A stretch of DNA of 64,000 bases from Saccharothrix sp. ALI-22-I (GCF_001984175.1 NZ_MTQP01000055.1:1-64000), one strand, 5' to 3'; counted from the stretch's first letter, positions 1 to 7,627 are shown. Numbers and translations are program-made. Notes: a model not told the origin generated them from the sequence alone.

Positions 1-124
1 GGACGTGTCGTTCGAGTCGCAGAACGTCCCCGGCCGGTACATCCGCCACAACGGGACGACCGTCAACCTCACCACCACACCCGACACCGTCGCCCGCGCC
101 GACGCGACCTTCATCCTGGAGTGA
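1..124 (+). CDS. 3' end of a secreted hydrolase, AbfB-like (CBM42) domain (partial)
   Basis: Bases 2-124 read as the last 40 residues of a protein whose start lies outside the window. The stretch VSFESQNVPGRYIRHNG followed by a final RADATFILE resembles the end of an AbfB (CBM42) repeat, in which an SFxSxNxPxxYIRH block and an A-x-F block recur. AbfB domains bind arabinofuranose side chains and are attached to secreted arabinofuranosidases and related hydrolases. The TGA stop at 122-124 is 50 bases before the sugar-binding lipoprotein start, which suggests one carbohydrate locus. The catalytic domain cannot be seen. Confidence 0.6.
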   Translation, partial: DVSFESQNVPGRYIRHNGTTVNLTTTPDTVARADATFILE

Positions 125-174
125 CGTCCCAAAGTGACACCGCCCCGATCACCGCGCCCAGTGAGAGGAACTCC

Positions 175-1467
175 ATGACGTCGACCAAGCGGACACCACG
201 TGTGCGTCGCAGGTGTGCGATGGTCGCCATCGCCGCTGTCGTCGGCCTGATCGGGGCGGTCGGGTGCGGCACGGCCGACACCGGTTCGGCCGGCCGTGTG
301 GTCCGGTTGTCGTTCTGGAGCGGTTACGCCGGTCCGGTCCCGGAGGCGTTCGAGACCATCGTGGCCGAGTTCAACGCGGACAACCCGGACGTCCGGGTCG
401 AGATGAACTTCATGCCCTGGGACGTCTTCTTCGGCAAGCTGCTGCCGGCGTACGGCTCCGGGGGCGGTCCGGACCTCGCCGCCTTCGACAGCACGCACCT
501 GGCCCAGTACGCGAAGAAGGGCGTGCTGGCCCCGGTGGACGACTGGTTCGAGTCCGACCCGGCGTCGAACGTCCTCGTCACGGCCGCCACGGAGGCCGTC
601 ACGTACGACGACACCAAGTACGCCGTGCCGATGACGTTCAGCAGCCTCAAGCTGTTCTACAACCGCGCGATGTTCGTGGAGGCCGGTCTCGACCCGGACC
701 GGCCGCCCACCACGTGGGACGAGTGGCGGAACGCGATGGTCAAGTTGACCAAGGACGAGGATCGCGACGGCACGCCCGAACAGCACGGCATGGCGCTGCC
801 CGACCACGACGCGATCCCGGTGTGGCCGATCCTGTTGTGGGGCAACGGCGGGGACGTGCTGGAACCCGACGGCTCGAAGTCCGCGCTCACCCGCCCGGAG
901 ACGATCCACGCGGTCCGGAGCTGGATCGACCTCGTGCACAAGAAGAAGGTCTCACCGGTCGGCCTCACGGGTGCGGACGCGGACGAGCTGTTCCAGACCG
1001 GCAAGGCCGCGATGACGATCGCCGGCCCGTGGGTGACCACCGGTCTGGACGGCGTCGACTTCGACGTCGCACCGGTTCCGTCCGGCCCCACTCGGCAGGC
1101 GACCTTGGGTTCGACCACTTCCGTCGCGCTCAACGCCAAGGTGACCCCGGAGAAGAAGCAGGCCGCGCACCGGTTCCTGTCCTACTGGGTCAGCGAGGAG
1201 GCCCAGGAGAACTGGATGAAGGGCTCCGGTCACCCATCGATCCGCGTCGACCAGAACGCGTTGGCGGACAACCCGTTCGTCGCCGAGTTCGCCGCGGACG
1301 CGCGCATCGCGCAGCCGCTCATGCCCGGCGTGGTCGAGTTCGACAAGATCTACAACGACGTGTTCGAGTCCGTGATCCAGGACATCGGTGCCGGCGAGGT
1401 CGGCGTGGACGAGGGCTTGGCGAACGCGGCCCGCCGGACGGACGAGATCCTCGCCGGGTCACGATGA
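175..1467 (+). CDS. ABC transporter sugar-binding lipoprotein (family 1)
   Basis: This 430-residue protein is the extracytoplasmic substrate-binding subunit of a carbohydrate ABC importer. After a basic start (TSTKRTPRVRRR) comes a hydrophobic stretch ending in a lipobox-like AVGC. The mature part has the family order: an LSFWSGYAGP strand, a PDLAAFDSTHLAQYA hinge segment, YAVPMTFSSLKLFYNR, and a TGKAAMTIAGPWV segment near the C terminus. ATG 175 is preferred over the in-frame GTG at 121 because it follows an AGAGGA ribosome site and leaves a normal signal peptide. No permease or ATPase genes lie downstream. The mutarotase that follows suggests a pentose or deoxyhexose substrate, which is an inference. 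Confidence 0.9.
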   Translation: MTSTKRTPRVRRRCAMVAIAAVVGLIGAVGCGTADTGSAGRVVRLSFWSGYAGPVPEAFETIVAEFNADNPDVRVEMNFMPWDVFFGKLLPAYGSGGGPDLAAFDSTHLAQYAKKGVLAPVDDWFESDPASNVLVTAATEAVTYDDTKYAVPMTFSSLKLFYNRAMFVEAGLDPDRPPTTWDEWRNAMVKLTKDEDRDGTPEQHGMALPDHDAIPVWPILLWGNGGDVLEPDGSKSALTRPETIHAVRSWIDLVHKKKVSPVGLTGADADELFQTGKAAMTIAGPWVTTGLDGVDFDVAPVPSGPTRQATLGSTTSVALNAKVTPEKKQAAHRFLSYWVSEEAQENWMKGSGHPSIRVDQNALADNPFVAEFAADARIAQPLMPGVVEFDKIYNDVFESVIQDIGAGEVGVDEGLANAARRTDEILAGSR

Positions 1468-1533
1468 GCACCGAATCACGATGAGCCCCGGACACCCGGG
1501 TTCCACCGTCATCACATCGAGAGGTCGTCAGAA

Positions 1534-1950
1534 GTGCTGCGCTACCCCTTGCTGCACCCGCCGCTGCTCCACGCCCTGGCCACGGCAGGCCACGGGTCGA
1601 AGGTCCTGATCGCGGACTCCAACTACGCGCACCGCACCAACGTCCACCACCGGGCCGAGGTGATCCACCTCAACCTGCGCCCCGGCCTGGTCACGGTGGA
1701 CGAGGTGCTGGAACCGGTGCTGTCGGCGATCCCGGTCGAGGCCGTGCACACCATGCGGCCGGACGACGGGAGCACCCCGGAGGTCTGGACGGACTACGCC
1801 CGCCTCCTCGGCCCGGACCTGCCGTTGCAGCCGTTGGCGCGCCAGGACTTCTACACGGCGTGCCGGGAGCCCGAGCTCGCGGTCTGCGTGGCCACCGGCG
1901 ACGGCCGGCTCTACGCGAACCTGCTGCTGACCGTCGGTTTCGTGGCCTGA
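1534..1950 (+). CDS. RbsD/FucU family sugar mutarotase/pyranase
   Basis: A 138-residue protein of typical RbsD/FucU length. These cytosolic oligomeric enzymes interconvert anomers or ring forms of free sugars (ribose pyranase, fucose mutarotase), feeding the sugar kinase or isomerase. Family marks are the PLLHPPLLHALATAGHG start with its catalytic His region, KVLIADSNY, HLNLRPGLVTVDEVLE and the C-terminal DGRLYANLLL. The GTG start at 1534 follows a GAGAGG site. It is 66 bases after the sugar-binding protein gene and probably in the same operon. The NLRPGLVTVDEVL form is closer to FucU than to RbsD, but the exact sugar cannot be told. Confidence 0.9.
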   Translation: MLRYPLLHPPLLHALATAGHGSKVLIADSNYAHRTNVHHRAEVIHLNLRPGLVTVDEVLEPVLSAIPVEAVHTMRPDDGSTPEVWTDYARLLGPDLPLQPLARQDFYTACREPELAVCVATGDGRLYANLLLTVGFVA

Positions 1951-1997
1951 CCTGTCGGCTCCGACCCGCACGGACCACGTGCGGGTCGGAGCCGGTC

Positions 1998-2207
1998 TCA
2001 CCGCCGTGCGGACTCCGTGGACAGCCACTCCGCGACCAGGTCGGCGATGATGGCTCCACCCCGGTCGCTGAGGTGGATGTGGTCCACCAACAGGTCGAGG
2101 CCGTTGCCCCGGGCCACCTCGTCCCAGTCCCGCCCGAACAGGTAGTGCTCGGACGCCGCGCCGAACGCCGGCGCGAAACCGAACCCGAACGGCGTCGGCT
2201 CCGTGCG
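1998..2207 (-). pseudogene. C-terminal remnant of an SGNH/GDSL hydrolase
   Basis: About 70 codons on the minus strand end with HIHLSDRGGAIIADLVAEWL, the DxxH-type C-terminal catalytic block of SGNH/GDSL esterases. No nucleophile Ser block (GDSL) or oxyanion Asn block precedes it. The open frame continues upstream only into low-quality sequence that overlaps the start of another gene on the same strand. An intact enzyme would need about 150 more residues, so this is a 3' fragment left by a deletion. Confidence 0.7.
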
Positions 2208-2257
2208 CTGACCCCGCCGGTCCACCGGTTGGTTTTCGCGGCCGTTACCGCTGCTGT

Positions 2258-2419
2258 TTACCGGGTTTCGTCGGTCGGTGTGATCTCGTCGTCCGTCGGC
2301 GACTCGGGGTCGCGCCACTCCTCGGCCCGACTGGGGCCGTTGCCGCGCAGGGTTCCTTGCAGTTCGTGCTTGAGTTCGTCGTCCTTGAGCGGGCCGTGCT
2401 TGCTGCTCTCGCGGTGCAT
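2258..2419 (-). CDS. Small hydrophilic stress-associated protein (KGP-like, 53 aa)
   Basis: A 53-residue charged protein beginning MHRESSKHGP and containing DDELKHELQG and RAEEWRDPE. This pattern (start with SKHGP, a middle DDEL/M-KHE block, then AEEWRDPE) matches a small, uncharacterised protein family common in actinobacteria. The ATG at 2419 has a strong GGAGGAGG site 8 bases upstream. An alternative in-frame ATG lies six codons earlier. It is predicted to be disordered with no membrane segment. It is divergent from the Hsp20-like gene. Function is unknown; a general-stress role is inferred from the neighbourhood. Confidence 0.7.
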   Translation of the reverse strand: MHRESSKHGPLKDDELKHELQGTLRGNGPSRAEEWRDPESPTDDEITPTDETR

Positions 2420-2615
2420 GGGCGGGTCCTCCTCCATGCTCCTCGGGGATCTCGGTACTTGCCCGGATGGAGTACCCGTGGGCGGTTCGGCCGAATCACG
2501 CTCGGCGGCGGACGCCGTCGTGGACGCAGTGCGTTCACCCGTTCGCCGGAGAGTGAGCCTCCGTGGCCAGGGTACTTCCCAGTGAGACGTCCGGCTAAAC
2601 GGAAAGGGTGACGTC

Positions 2616-3047
2616 GTGGTCGAGCGGCTGACGGTGCGGCGGCGGAATCCTTGCCCGGGCACGGAGTCCGGCCCGGGGACGGACCCGGTGGGCGAGATGG
2701 ACGTGTGGTGGGACCGGATAGGCAAGACGTTGGGGCGGGAGTGGGACCTGACCACCGCCGACGACCGCCCGCTGTTCGTGGACGTCGCGGTGACCGAGCA
2801 GGCCTACTTCTTCGCCACGCTGCTGGAGGACGTGCGCCGCGAGGACGTCCGGGTGGAGATCCGCGACCACGACGTGCGTCCCGACGGCACACCGGTCAGA
2901 CGCGACCGCGTCGGCATCACGGTCCGCCCGACCAAGTCCCTGCGCACTTTCTACTACTGCGCGACCGTCCCGGCCCTGGTGGACGTCGAGCGGATCGACG
3001 CCTGGCTGCTCGACGGCATGGTCATCGTCCGCGTGCCGATCTGGTAG
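2616..3047 (+). CDS. Hsp20/alpha-crystallin-like protein
   Basis: This 143-residue protein ends with an alpha-crystallin-like beta sandwich. VDVAVTEQAYFFATLLEDV, then a TFYYCATVPALVDVERIDA strand pair and a final LLDGMVIVRVPIW match the small heat-shock pattern of a VPxxVDVxxIxAxLxDGVLxVxVPK edge. The canonical terminal IxI/V tail and a clear second half-sandwich are weak, so it is a divergent member. Such proteins act in the cytoplasm as ATP-independent holdases. The GTG start follows AAGG by 8 bases. The first 30 residues look unordered. Confidence 0.65.
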   Translation: MVERLTVRRRNPCPGTESGPGTDPVGEMDVWWDRIGKTLGREWDLTTADDRPLFVDVAVTEQAYFFATLLEDVRREDVRVEIRDHDVRPDGTPVRRDRVGITVRPTKSLRTFYYCATVPALVDVERIDAWLLDGMVIVRVPIW

Positions 3048-3080
3048 GTCGGGGGCCGGGTCGTGTTGTTGTCGCGCGGC

Positions 3081-3105
3081 GTTTTGCGGCCCTGGTCGCG
3101 GGTAT
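3081..3105 (+). promoter_or_regulatory. Stress sigma (SigB/SigF-type) promoter for the DUF2795 gene
   Basis: GTTT at 3081-3084 and GGGTAT at 3100-3105 are separated by 15 bases. This is the GTTT-N13-15-GGGTA pattern recognised by the SigB/SigF/SigH group in actinobacteria. It lies 32 bases before the start of the downstream gene. The same pattern with the same spacing occurs before hldE. Confidence 0.65.
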
Positions 3106-3136
3106 CGCACCGACAGCCGAGAGAACTGGAGGAGCC

Positions 3137-3346
3137 ATGGCCTCGACGCTGACTCGGGATCACCTGAAGGAGTGCCTGAAAGAGATCGACTACCCCGCGA
3201 GCAAGGAAGACCTGGTCGACGCGGCGATCCGCAAGAGCGATGGCCTTGCGCTCAAGGCGCTGCGGGCCATCCCGCCGGCCGACTACGCGAACCTCGCCGA
3301 GGTGTTCGGCGCGGTCAAGTTCGAGGACGACAACAAGCCCGGGTAA
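3137..3346 (+). CDS. DUF2795 family protein (69 aa)
   Basis: A 69-residue protein, MASTLTRDHLKECLKEIDYP..., with the DUF2795 layout: a helix-rich fold ending in LKALRAIPPADYANLAEVFGAV (two segments seen as RAIPPADYANLAEV and FGAVKFEDD). DUF2795 proteins are small, cytosolic and uncharacterised in actinobacteria, and often belong to stress regulons. The start is fixed by GGAGG just upstream of ATG 3137. The stress-type promoter upstream supports that role. Function is unknown. Confidence 0.8.
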   Translation: MASTLTRDHLKECLKEIDYPASKEDLVDAAIRKSDGLALKALRAIPPADYANLAEVFGAVKFEDDNKPG

Positions 3347-3470
3347 CGGGACGGCGTCTTCCACCGATGCCGCCGATGCGTCGGACATGCCGGGGAGCAC
3401 GTCGAGGCCTACCGTGGGGACTCGCCGGTCCGGCTGGGTCCTCGACGTCCCCCGAGGAGGTCATCGACCG

Positions 3471-3620
3471 ATGATGAAGCTCCGGGTCGCTGTCGTGGTG
3501 GACAGCGATACATTCGGCGGCGCGGAGGCGTGGTGGCGCAGCTGACCAGGCAGAGGGCCTGGATCTGCTGCTGGAGTCCGTGCGTCACCTGATAGTGGAG
3601 GGGTGGCCACTGAGGGTGCT
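3471..3620 (+). pseudogene. Decayed family-4 type glycosyltransferase (start plus internal scrap)
   Basis: A good ribosome site (GAGGAGG) leads into ATG 3471 and MMKLRVAVVVDSDTFGGAE, a typical start of a GT-B glycosyltransferase, but the frame stops at 3545. Directly after, in another frame (about 3548-3610), comes EGLDLLLESVRHLIVEG, which resembles the segment that normally lies some 200 residues further on in such enzymes. A deletion plus a frameshift therefore removed the body of the gene. Alternative: chance similarity of a short ORF. Confidence 0.5.
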
Positions 3621-3628
3621 CATCACGG

Positions 3629-4729
3629 TCAGGCGTCGGTCGTGCCGATCAGCTCCAGCACGTCGTCGCGCACCGGCCCCACCCGCACGTCGGTCAGGAA
3701 CGACACGTCGTGCGGGCAACGCGGCGCGTCGAGGCCGCTGCAGTCCGCGCCGCACACCGGGCACGCCACCGTGGTGGACACGTGCACCCGGTGCCGTGCC
3801 CGGACGAACGGCGCCGCCGTGATCACGTTGCCGATCCAGAACACGCTCACCGTCGGCGTGCCGACCGCCTGCGCCAGGTGACGGGGTCCGCTGTCGTTGG
3901 CCAGCAGCACGGCACTGCGCGACAGCACGCCCAGCACACCGGACAACGCCAGCCGCCCGGCCAGCGAGCGGATCGCCGAACGCCGCCCACGAGCCGCCCG
4001 CACCACCTCGTCCGCGAGCTCGCCATCGCCCGGCGAACCGAGCACCACCGCACTCGCGCCCGCCGACACCGCCTCGCCCACGACCTCCCCGAATCGAGAA
4101 GTGGGCCACCGTCGTCGTGGATCGCGCGCACCGGGGTGCACGGCGAGCACCGGCGGCTCCAGCCCCTCCAGTGCGGCATCCGCGGCGGCCAGGTCGGTCT
4201 CGGTCACGTCGAGGGCGGGTAGTCGCCGGGTCGGCGCCGCGCCCGCCTGCCCGACCACCTCCAACGTCCGGAACACCTCGTGCTGGTACAGCTGGTACGG
4301 GATGCTCCGGTCCAGCCGCTCGACCCCGTCGGTGTGCGAACCGACCGTGCACCGCGCCCCGAGCCGTCGCACGAACGGGTTGGACCAGCGCCCACCGCCG
4401 TGCAGCTGAACGGCGAGGTCGAACCGGCTCTGCCGGGCCCACGAGAAGAACCGCTCCTCCGCGACGGGGTCGGCGGGCGTGTCGGAGGGCTCGTACACCC
4501 CCTTGGCCACCGGCAGCACCCGCACCTCGCTCACCGGACCGGGACGGTCCCGGAACAGCTCCTCGTGCGCCTCCGTGCCGAGCAGCACGATGCCGGCGTC
4601 CGGATATGCGTCCGACAGCGACCCGATCGCGGGAAGCGTGGAGACCATGTCGCCGATCCCGCCGCCGCGCAGCACCGCGATGCGACGCACGTCGGGTAGC
4701 ACCTCGCCCAGCGGGCCGAATTCCTCCAC
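3629..4729 (-). CDS. Glycosyltransferase family 9 (heptosyltransferase-like)
   Basis: A 366-residue GT-B enzyme of the GT9 family, which transfers heptose from ADP-heptose. The N-terminal RRIAVLRGGGIGDMVSTLPA is the acceptor-domain signature. PPVLAVHPGARDPRRRWP and ANDSGPRHLAQAVGTPTVSVFW form the C-terminal sugar-nucleotide pocket (GPRHLAQAVGTP is the conserved GT9 block). A Cys-rich tail (ACPVCGADCSGLDAPRC) is also usual. GTG 4729 is preferred, preceded by AAGGG, because the frame upstream to 4891 has no family similarity and would overlap the divergent hldE promoter. Divergence from hldE, which makes ADP-heptose, strongly suggests that the donor is made by its neighbour. Confidence 0.85.
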   Translation of the reverse strand: MEEFGPLGEVLPDVRRIAVLRGGGIGDMVSTLPAIGSLSDAYPDAGIVLLGTEAHEELFRDRPGPVSEVRVLPVAKGVYEPSDTPADPVAEERFFSWARQSRFDLAVQLHGGGRWSNPFVRRLGARCTVGSHTDGVERLDRSIPYQLYQHEVFRTLEVVGQAGAAPTRRLPALDVTETDLAAADAALEGLEPPVLAVHPGARDPRRRWPTSRFGEVVGEAVSAGASAVVLGSPGDGELADEVVRAARGRRSAIRSLAGRLALSGVLGVLSRSAVLLANDSGPRHLAQAVGTPTVSVFWIGNVITAAPFVRARHRVHVSTTVACPVCGADCSGLDAPRCPHDVSFLTDVRVGPVRDDVLELIGTTDA

Positions 4730-4801
4730 CGCACAACCCTTCCGCCCGCCGACCGGTTCTCCCCGTTCCAAGTACCCGCTCTGCCGCCGGGCATCCCCGT
4801 C

Positions 4802-4826
4802 GTTTGCCGGGGTACCGCTCGGGTAT
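4802..4826 (+). promoter_or_regulatory. Stress sigma (SigB/SigF-type) promoter for hldE
   Basis: GTTT at 4802-4805, 15 bases, then GGGTAT at 4821-4826, 64 bases upstream of the hldE ATG. It matches the spacing and sequence of the promoter before the DUF2795 gene. A possible minus-strand GGGTAC lies at 4777-4772 for the divergent glycosyltransferase, but its -35 is weak. Confidence 0.6.
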
Positions 4827-4889
4827 CGCCTCAGGTAGCCGGAACCGCGAGCCGCGCTCCGCGCTCCGACCGGAAAGGACAGACGGGAC

Positions 4890-6359
4890 ATGACCGGTGA
4901 GCGTCACACCCTCACACCGGAGCTGCCGCACCGGCTGGCCGAGGCGGGACCCGAGGTCGTCGTGATCGGGGACGCGATCCTCGACGAGTGGCTGCACGGT
5001 GAATGCCACCGGCTGTGCCGGGAGGCGCCCGCCCCGGTCGTGGACGTCAAGGTTCACCGCAACACAGCCGGTGGCGCGGCGAACACGGCCCGCAACCTGG
5101 CCGCTCTCGGTGCACGAGTGCGGTTCGTGTCGGTGGTCGGTGAGGACGACGCGGGCTCGACCGTGCTGGACATGTTGGACACGGCAGGCGTGGACACCAG
5201 CGGCGTGGTCCGGGACGCGCACCGCAGGACCACCACCAAGCAACGCGTGGTGGCGGGGGAGCAGGTGCTGGTCCGCATCGACGAGGGCGAACACCGTCCG
5301 CTGGACGACCTGACCCAGCGTCGTGTCGTGGACGCCCTGCTTGCCGCCGTCGTCGGTTGCGACGCCGTGCTGGTCTGCGACTACCGCGCCGAAGTGCTCG
5401 GCCCAGTCGCCCACCGGGCCCTGCTCGACCTCCGCGCGGACCTCCCGTTGCTCCTGGTCGACGCGCACGACCTGTCCCGCTGGGCGGCCGCGGAACCGGA
5501 CATCGTCACCCCCAGCGCACTGGAGGCGGAGGCGCTGCTCGGCACTCGATTGGGTGAAAACCGGGCCGCCGCCGTCGACCGGCACCGCGCGGAGCTGCGC
5601 GCGGCCACCGGCGCTCGGCACGTCGTCGTCACCCTCGACCGGGACGGTGCCGTGCTGCTGCCGGGGGACCAGCCGTCGCACCGCACGTGGGCGCGGCCGG
5701 CACCGGAGAACCGCGCCTGCGGCGCCGGTGACACGTTCATGGCCGCGCTGGCGGTCGGCGCGTCGGTCGGCCTGCCGCTCCAGACCGCGGTGGAACTGGC
5801 GCAGACGGCGGCCGACGTCGTCGTGCACGAGCCGGGCACCACGGTGTGCGACACGGACCGGCTCGCCGACCGCCTCGGGCGCTACCGCGACTGCGCCCTG
5901 CCGGTCGAGGAGCTGGTGCGACGGGCCGAGGAACACCGCGCGGCCGGCAGGCGGATCGTGTTCACCAACGGCTGCTTCGACGTCCTGCACCGCGGCCACG
6001 TCGCCTACCTCAACCAGGCCAAGGACCTGGGTGACGTCCTGGTTGTCGCGGTGAACAGCGACGACAGCGTCCGCAGGCTCAAAGGCTCCGACCGCCCGGT
6101 GAACCCCGCCGTCGACCGCGCCGCCGTCCTCGCCGCCCTGAGCTGCGTGGACCACGTGACCGTGTTCGACGACGAGACCCCGATCAGGCTGCTGGAGCTG
6201 GTGCGCCCCGAGGTCTACGCCAAGGGCGGTGACTACACCCGCGACATGCTCGCCGAGACCCCCGTGGTGGAGGCGGCGGGTGGGCACGTCCGCATCCTCG
6301 ACTACGTGCCCGACCACTCCACCTCGGGCGTGATCGAACGCATCCGCGCCGGAACGTAG
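4890..6359 (+). CDS. hldE: Bifunctional heptose-7-phosphate kinase / heptose-1-phosphate adenylyltransferase
   Basis: This 489-residue protein has both halves of HldE. Residues 1-320 are a PfkB-type sugar kinase: NTAGGAANTARNLAALG for sugar binding, and the catalytic CGAGDTF loop near residue 280. Residues 345-489 are a cytidylyltransferase-like domain with GCFDVLHRGHVAYL (HxGH near residue 370) and a KGGDYTRDMLAETPVV region. The enzyme phosphorylates D-glycero-D-manno-heptose-7-P at C1 and, after GmhB acts, adenylylates it to ADP-heptose. Length matches the usual 475-490. GmhA and GmhB partners are not in the window. The start overlaps nothing and follows GGAAAGGACAG. Confidence 0.92.
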   Translation: MTGERHTLTPELPHRLAEAGPEVVVIGDAILDEWLHGECHRLCREAPAPVVDVKVHRNTAGGAANTARNLAALGARVRFVSVVGEDDAGSTVLDMLDTAGVDTSGVVRDAHRRTTTKQRVVAGEQVLVRIDEGEHRPLDDLTQRRVVDALLAAVVGCDAVLVCDYRAEVLGPVAHRALLDLRADLPLLLVDAHDLSRWAAAEPDIVTPSALEAEALLGTRLGENRAAAVDRHRAELRAATGARHVVVTLDRDGAVLLPGDQPSHRTWARPAPENRACGAGDTFMAALAVGASVGLPLQTAVELAQTAADVVVHEPGTTVCDTDRLADRLGRYRDCALPVEELVRRAEEHRAAGRRIVFTNGCFDVLHRGHVAYLNQAKDLGDVLVVAVNSDDSVRRLKGSDRPVNPAVDRAAVLAALSCVDHVTVFDDETPIRLLELVRPEVYAKGGDYTRDMLAETPVVEAAGGHVRILDYVPDHSTSGVIERIRAGT

Positions 6360-6371
6360 GCGGACGACCCC

Positions 6372-6452
6372 GTGAGCGCGGACGAACTGCTGGAACACAA
6401 GGGGCGCATACCGCGGCGCAAGTGCCGCTTGGAAGAGCGCCGGATGACTTGA
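6372..6452 (+). CDS. Possible 26-residue basic microprotein
   Basis: Twelve bases after hldE, a GTG-started frame reads VSADELLEHKGRIPRRKCRL and ends EERRMT. It is strongly charged and ends 14 bases before the next start. It may be a microprotein co-transcribed with hldE, or a remnant. No family is recognised, and the short length makes coding status uncertain. Confidence 0.25.
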   Translation: MSADELLEHKGRIPRRKCRLEERRMT

Positions 6453-6466
6453 GTGGAGGTCCGATC

Positions 6467-6712
6467 ATGAACCGCGAAGACGACAGCCGGGGGACCAAGC
6501 ACGTGCGCATGCCCGTCCCGCCCGGCGGCGACGCGGACCGCCACCCCGGCAGCCCGCGCATCGGCAGGCCCGACCCCGACCCGGACCCGTCGGAAGGAAC
6601 CGAGAGCAGCGGCCTCCCCCACGCCGGCCGTCGCCACGAGGTCGAGGACGACGAGCAGTTGCCGGGCGAATGGCAGCAACACCGGGAGATCAAGCCGCCC
6701 GAGGAACACTGA
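6467..6712 (+). CDS. Hypothetical acidic disordered protein (81 aa)
   Basis: An 81-residue hydrophilic protein starting MNREDDSRGTKHVRMP, followed by proline/aspartate-rich stretches (GRPDPDPDPSEG) and ending EIKPPEEH. No domain, membrane segment or cysteine is seen. The ATG at 6467 has GGAGGT seven bases upstream, which supports it over the frame's earlier methionine. Third-position GC is high, as for real genes here. It lies downstream of hldE on the same strand and may be part of the same stress-linked unit. Function unknown. Confidence 0.6.
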   Translation: MNREDDSRGTKHVRMPVPPGGDADRHPGSPRIGRPDPDPDPSEGTESSGLPHAGRRHEVEDDEQLPGEWQQHREIKPPEEH

Positions 6713-6752
6713 CCCCCGCCACCTCCACTCGACCCGGTGGCGGCGCCGGCGG

Positions 6753-6782
6753 TCGGCGTGCACAGGCTGCCGTGCACGCCGA
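6753..6782. terminator. Perfect 11-bp hairpin
   Basis: TCGGCGTGCAC at 6753-6763 pairs with GTGCACGCCGA at 6772-6782 across an 8-base loop. It lies between the convergent genes ending at 6712 and 6965 and has no clear U-tract, as is usual in actinomycetes. The rest of the 6713-6964 gap shows nothing else. Confidence 0.55.
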
Positions 6783-6964
6783 TCGCCGCCACTTCCAGCC
6801 TGCCGAGCGCTGATGTCCGGGTGCTGGCGGTGCGGGGAGCAGGGGCGCTGTGCCGTCCGGTTCGGCGTTGGCCTTTCGCGGGGAGGTCGGAGCCGTTGGC
6901 GTCCCGGAGCCGTTGGCGTCAGCGAAGAACAGTTTTGTCCTTTCCGGCCGCGTCAGCCGCCCGG

Positions 6965-7627
6965 TCAGCCGTGGTCCACCCACGTGGCCACGTCGACCTC
7001 GTTGCCCTCGGCGTCGGCGAGGGTCCACCACCCGGGCGCGTGCGCGTCGCTGACCAGCCGGCCACCGGCCGCGAGCGCCGCCGCGATCCGCGCCTCGGCC
7101 CGGTCGTGCGGTACCCAGACGTCGACGTGGATGCGGTTGCGCTGGGGGCGTGGCGCGTCCATCCGCTGAAACCACAGGTTCGCGCCACGGCCGAGCGGGT
7201 CGACCAGGTCCTCCGGGCTGTCACCGCGGTCGACGTACCCGAGCACGGCACGCCAGAACGGCATCACCTCGGGGGCGACGAGCGCGTCGATCGAGATCTG
7301 GACGGTCTGCACGGCGGACGGGTCGGCGGCGACACCCAGCCCGCGTGCGACCGCCGAGATCCGCCGGGCCGACTGGAGATCGCGCTCGGTCAGCCCCCAG
7401 TAGTCGTCCGCGGTCGTGATCAGCCGCACGTACACGCCCTCGCGCCGCACGTCGACGTCGGGCTGGTGGTCGTCCACCCCGGCCGACTCCCCGATCGCCG
7501 CCACCAGCCGCGCACCGGCCGCGAACGACCCGGTGCGGAAGTACGCGCACGCCCCTTCACCCAGCACGCGCCAGTCCTCGACACCGTCGGCCTCGTGGAA
7601 CTGCCGCGGCGAGATCCGTTCAGTCAT
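6965..7627 (-). CDS. Pterin-4a-carbinolamine dehydratase-like / VOC (glyoxalase-like) fusion
   Basis: A 220-residue two-domain protein. Residues 1-95 resemble PCD/DCoH: TERISPRQFHEADGVEDWRV at the start and DDHQPDVDVRREGVYVRL, the usual H-P-(D/E)-V active-site strand. Residues 105-220 are a VOC fold: VQISIDALVAPEVMPFWRAVLGY at the start, RIHVDVWVPHDRAEAR and a final GWWTLADAEGNEVDVATW. The start is ATG 7627. Such fusions occur in actinobacteria, but their substrate is unknown. The gene is separated by 134 bases from the oxidoreductase upstream on the same strand. Confidence 0.8.
   Translation of the reverse strand: MTERISPRQFHEADGVEDWRVLGEGACAYFRTGSFAAGARLVAAIGESAGVDDHQPDVDVRREGVYVRLITTADDYWGLTERDLQSARRISAVARGLGVAADPSAVQTVQISIDALVAPEVMPFWRAVLGYVDRGDSPEDLVDPLGRGANLWFQRMDAPRPQRNRIHVDVWVPHDRAEARIAAALAAGGRLVSDAHAPGWWTLADAEGNEVDVATWVDHG

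Noticed and set aside
4730-4891. N-terminal extension of the GT9 gene to an ATG at 4891
   Set aside because: It has no family similarity, would overlap the hldE start, and would cover the stress-type promoter.
3585-6398. 937-codon minus-strand open frame through hldE and the GT9 gene
   Set aside because: Both kinase and adenylyltransferase motifs are on the plus strand and GT9 motifs are in another minus frame.
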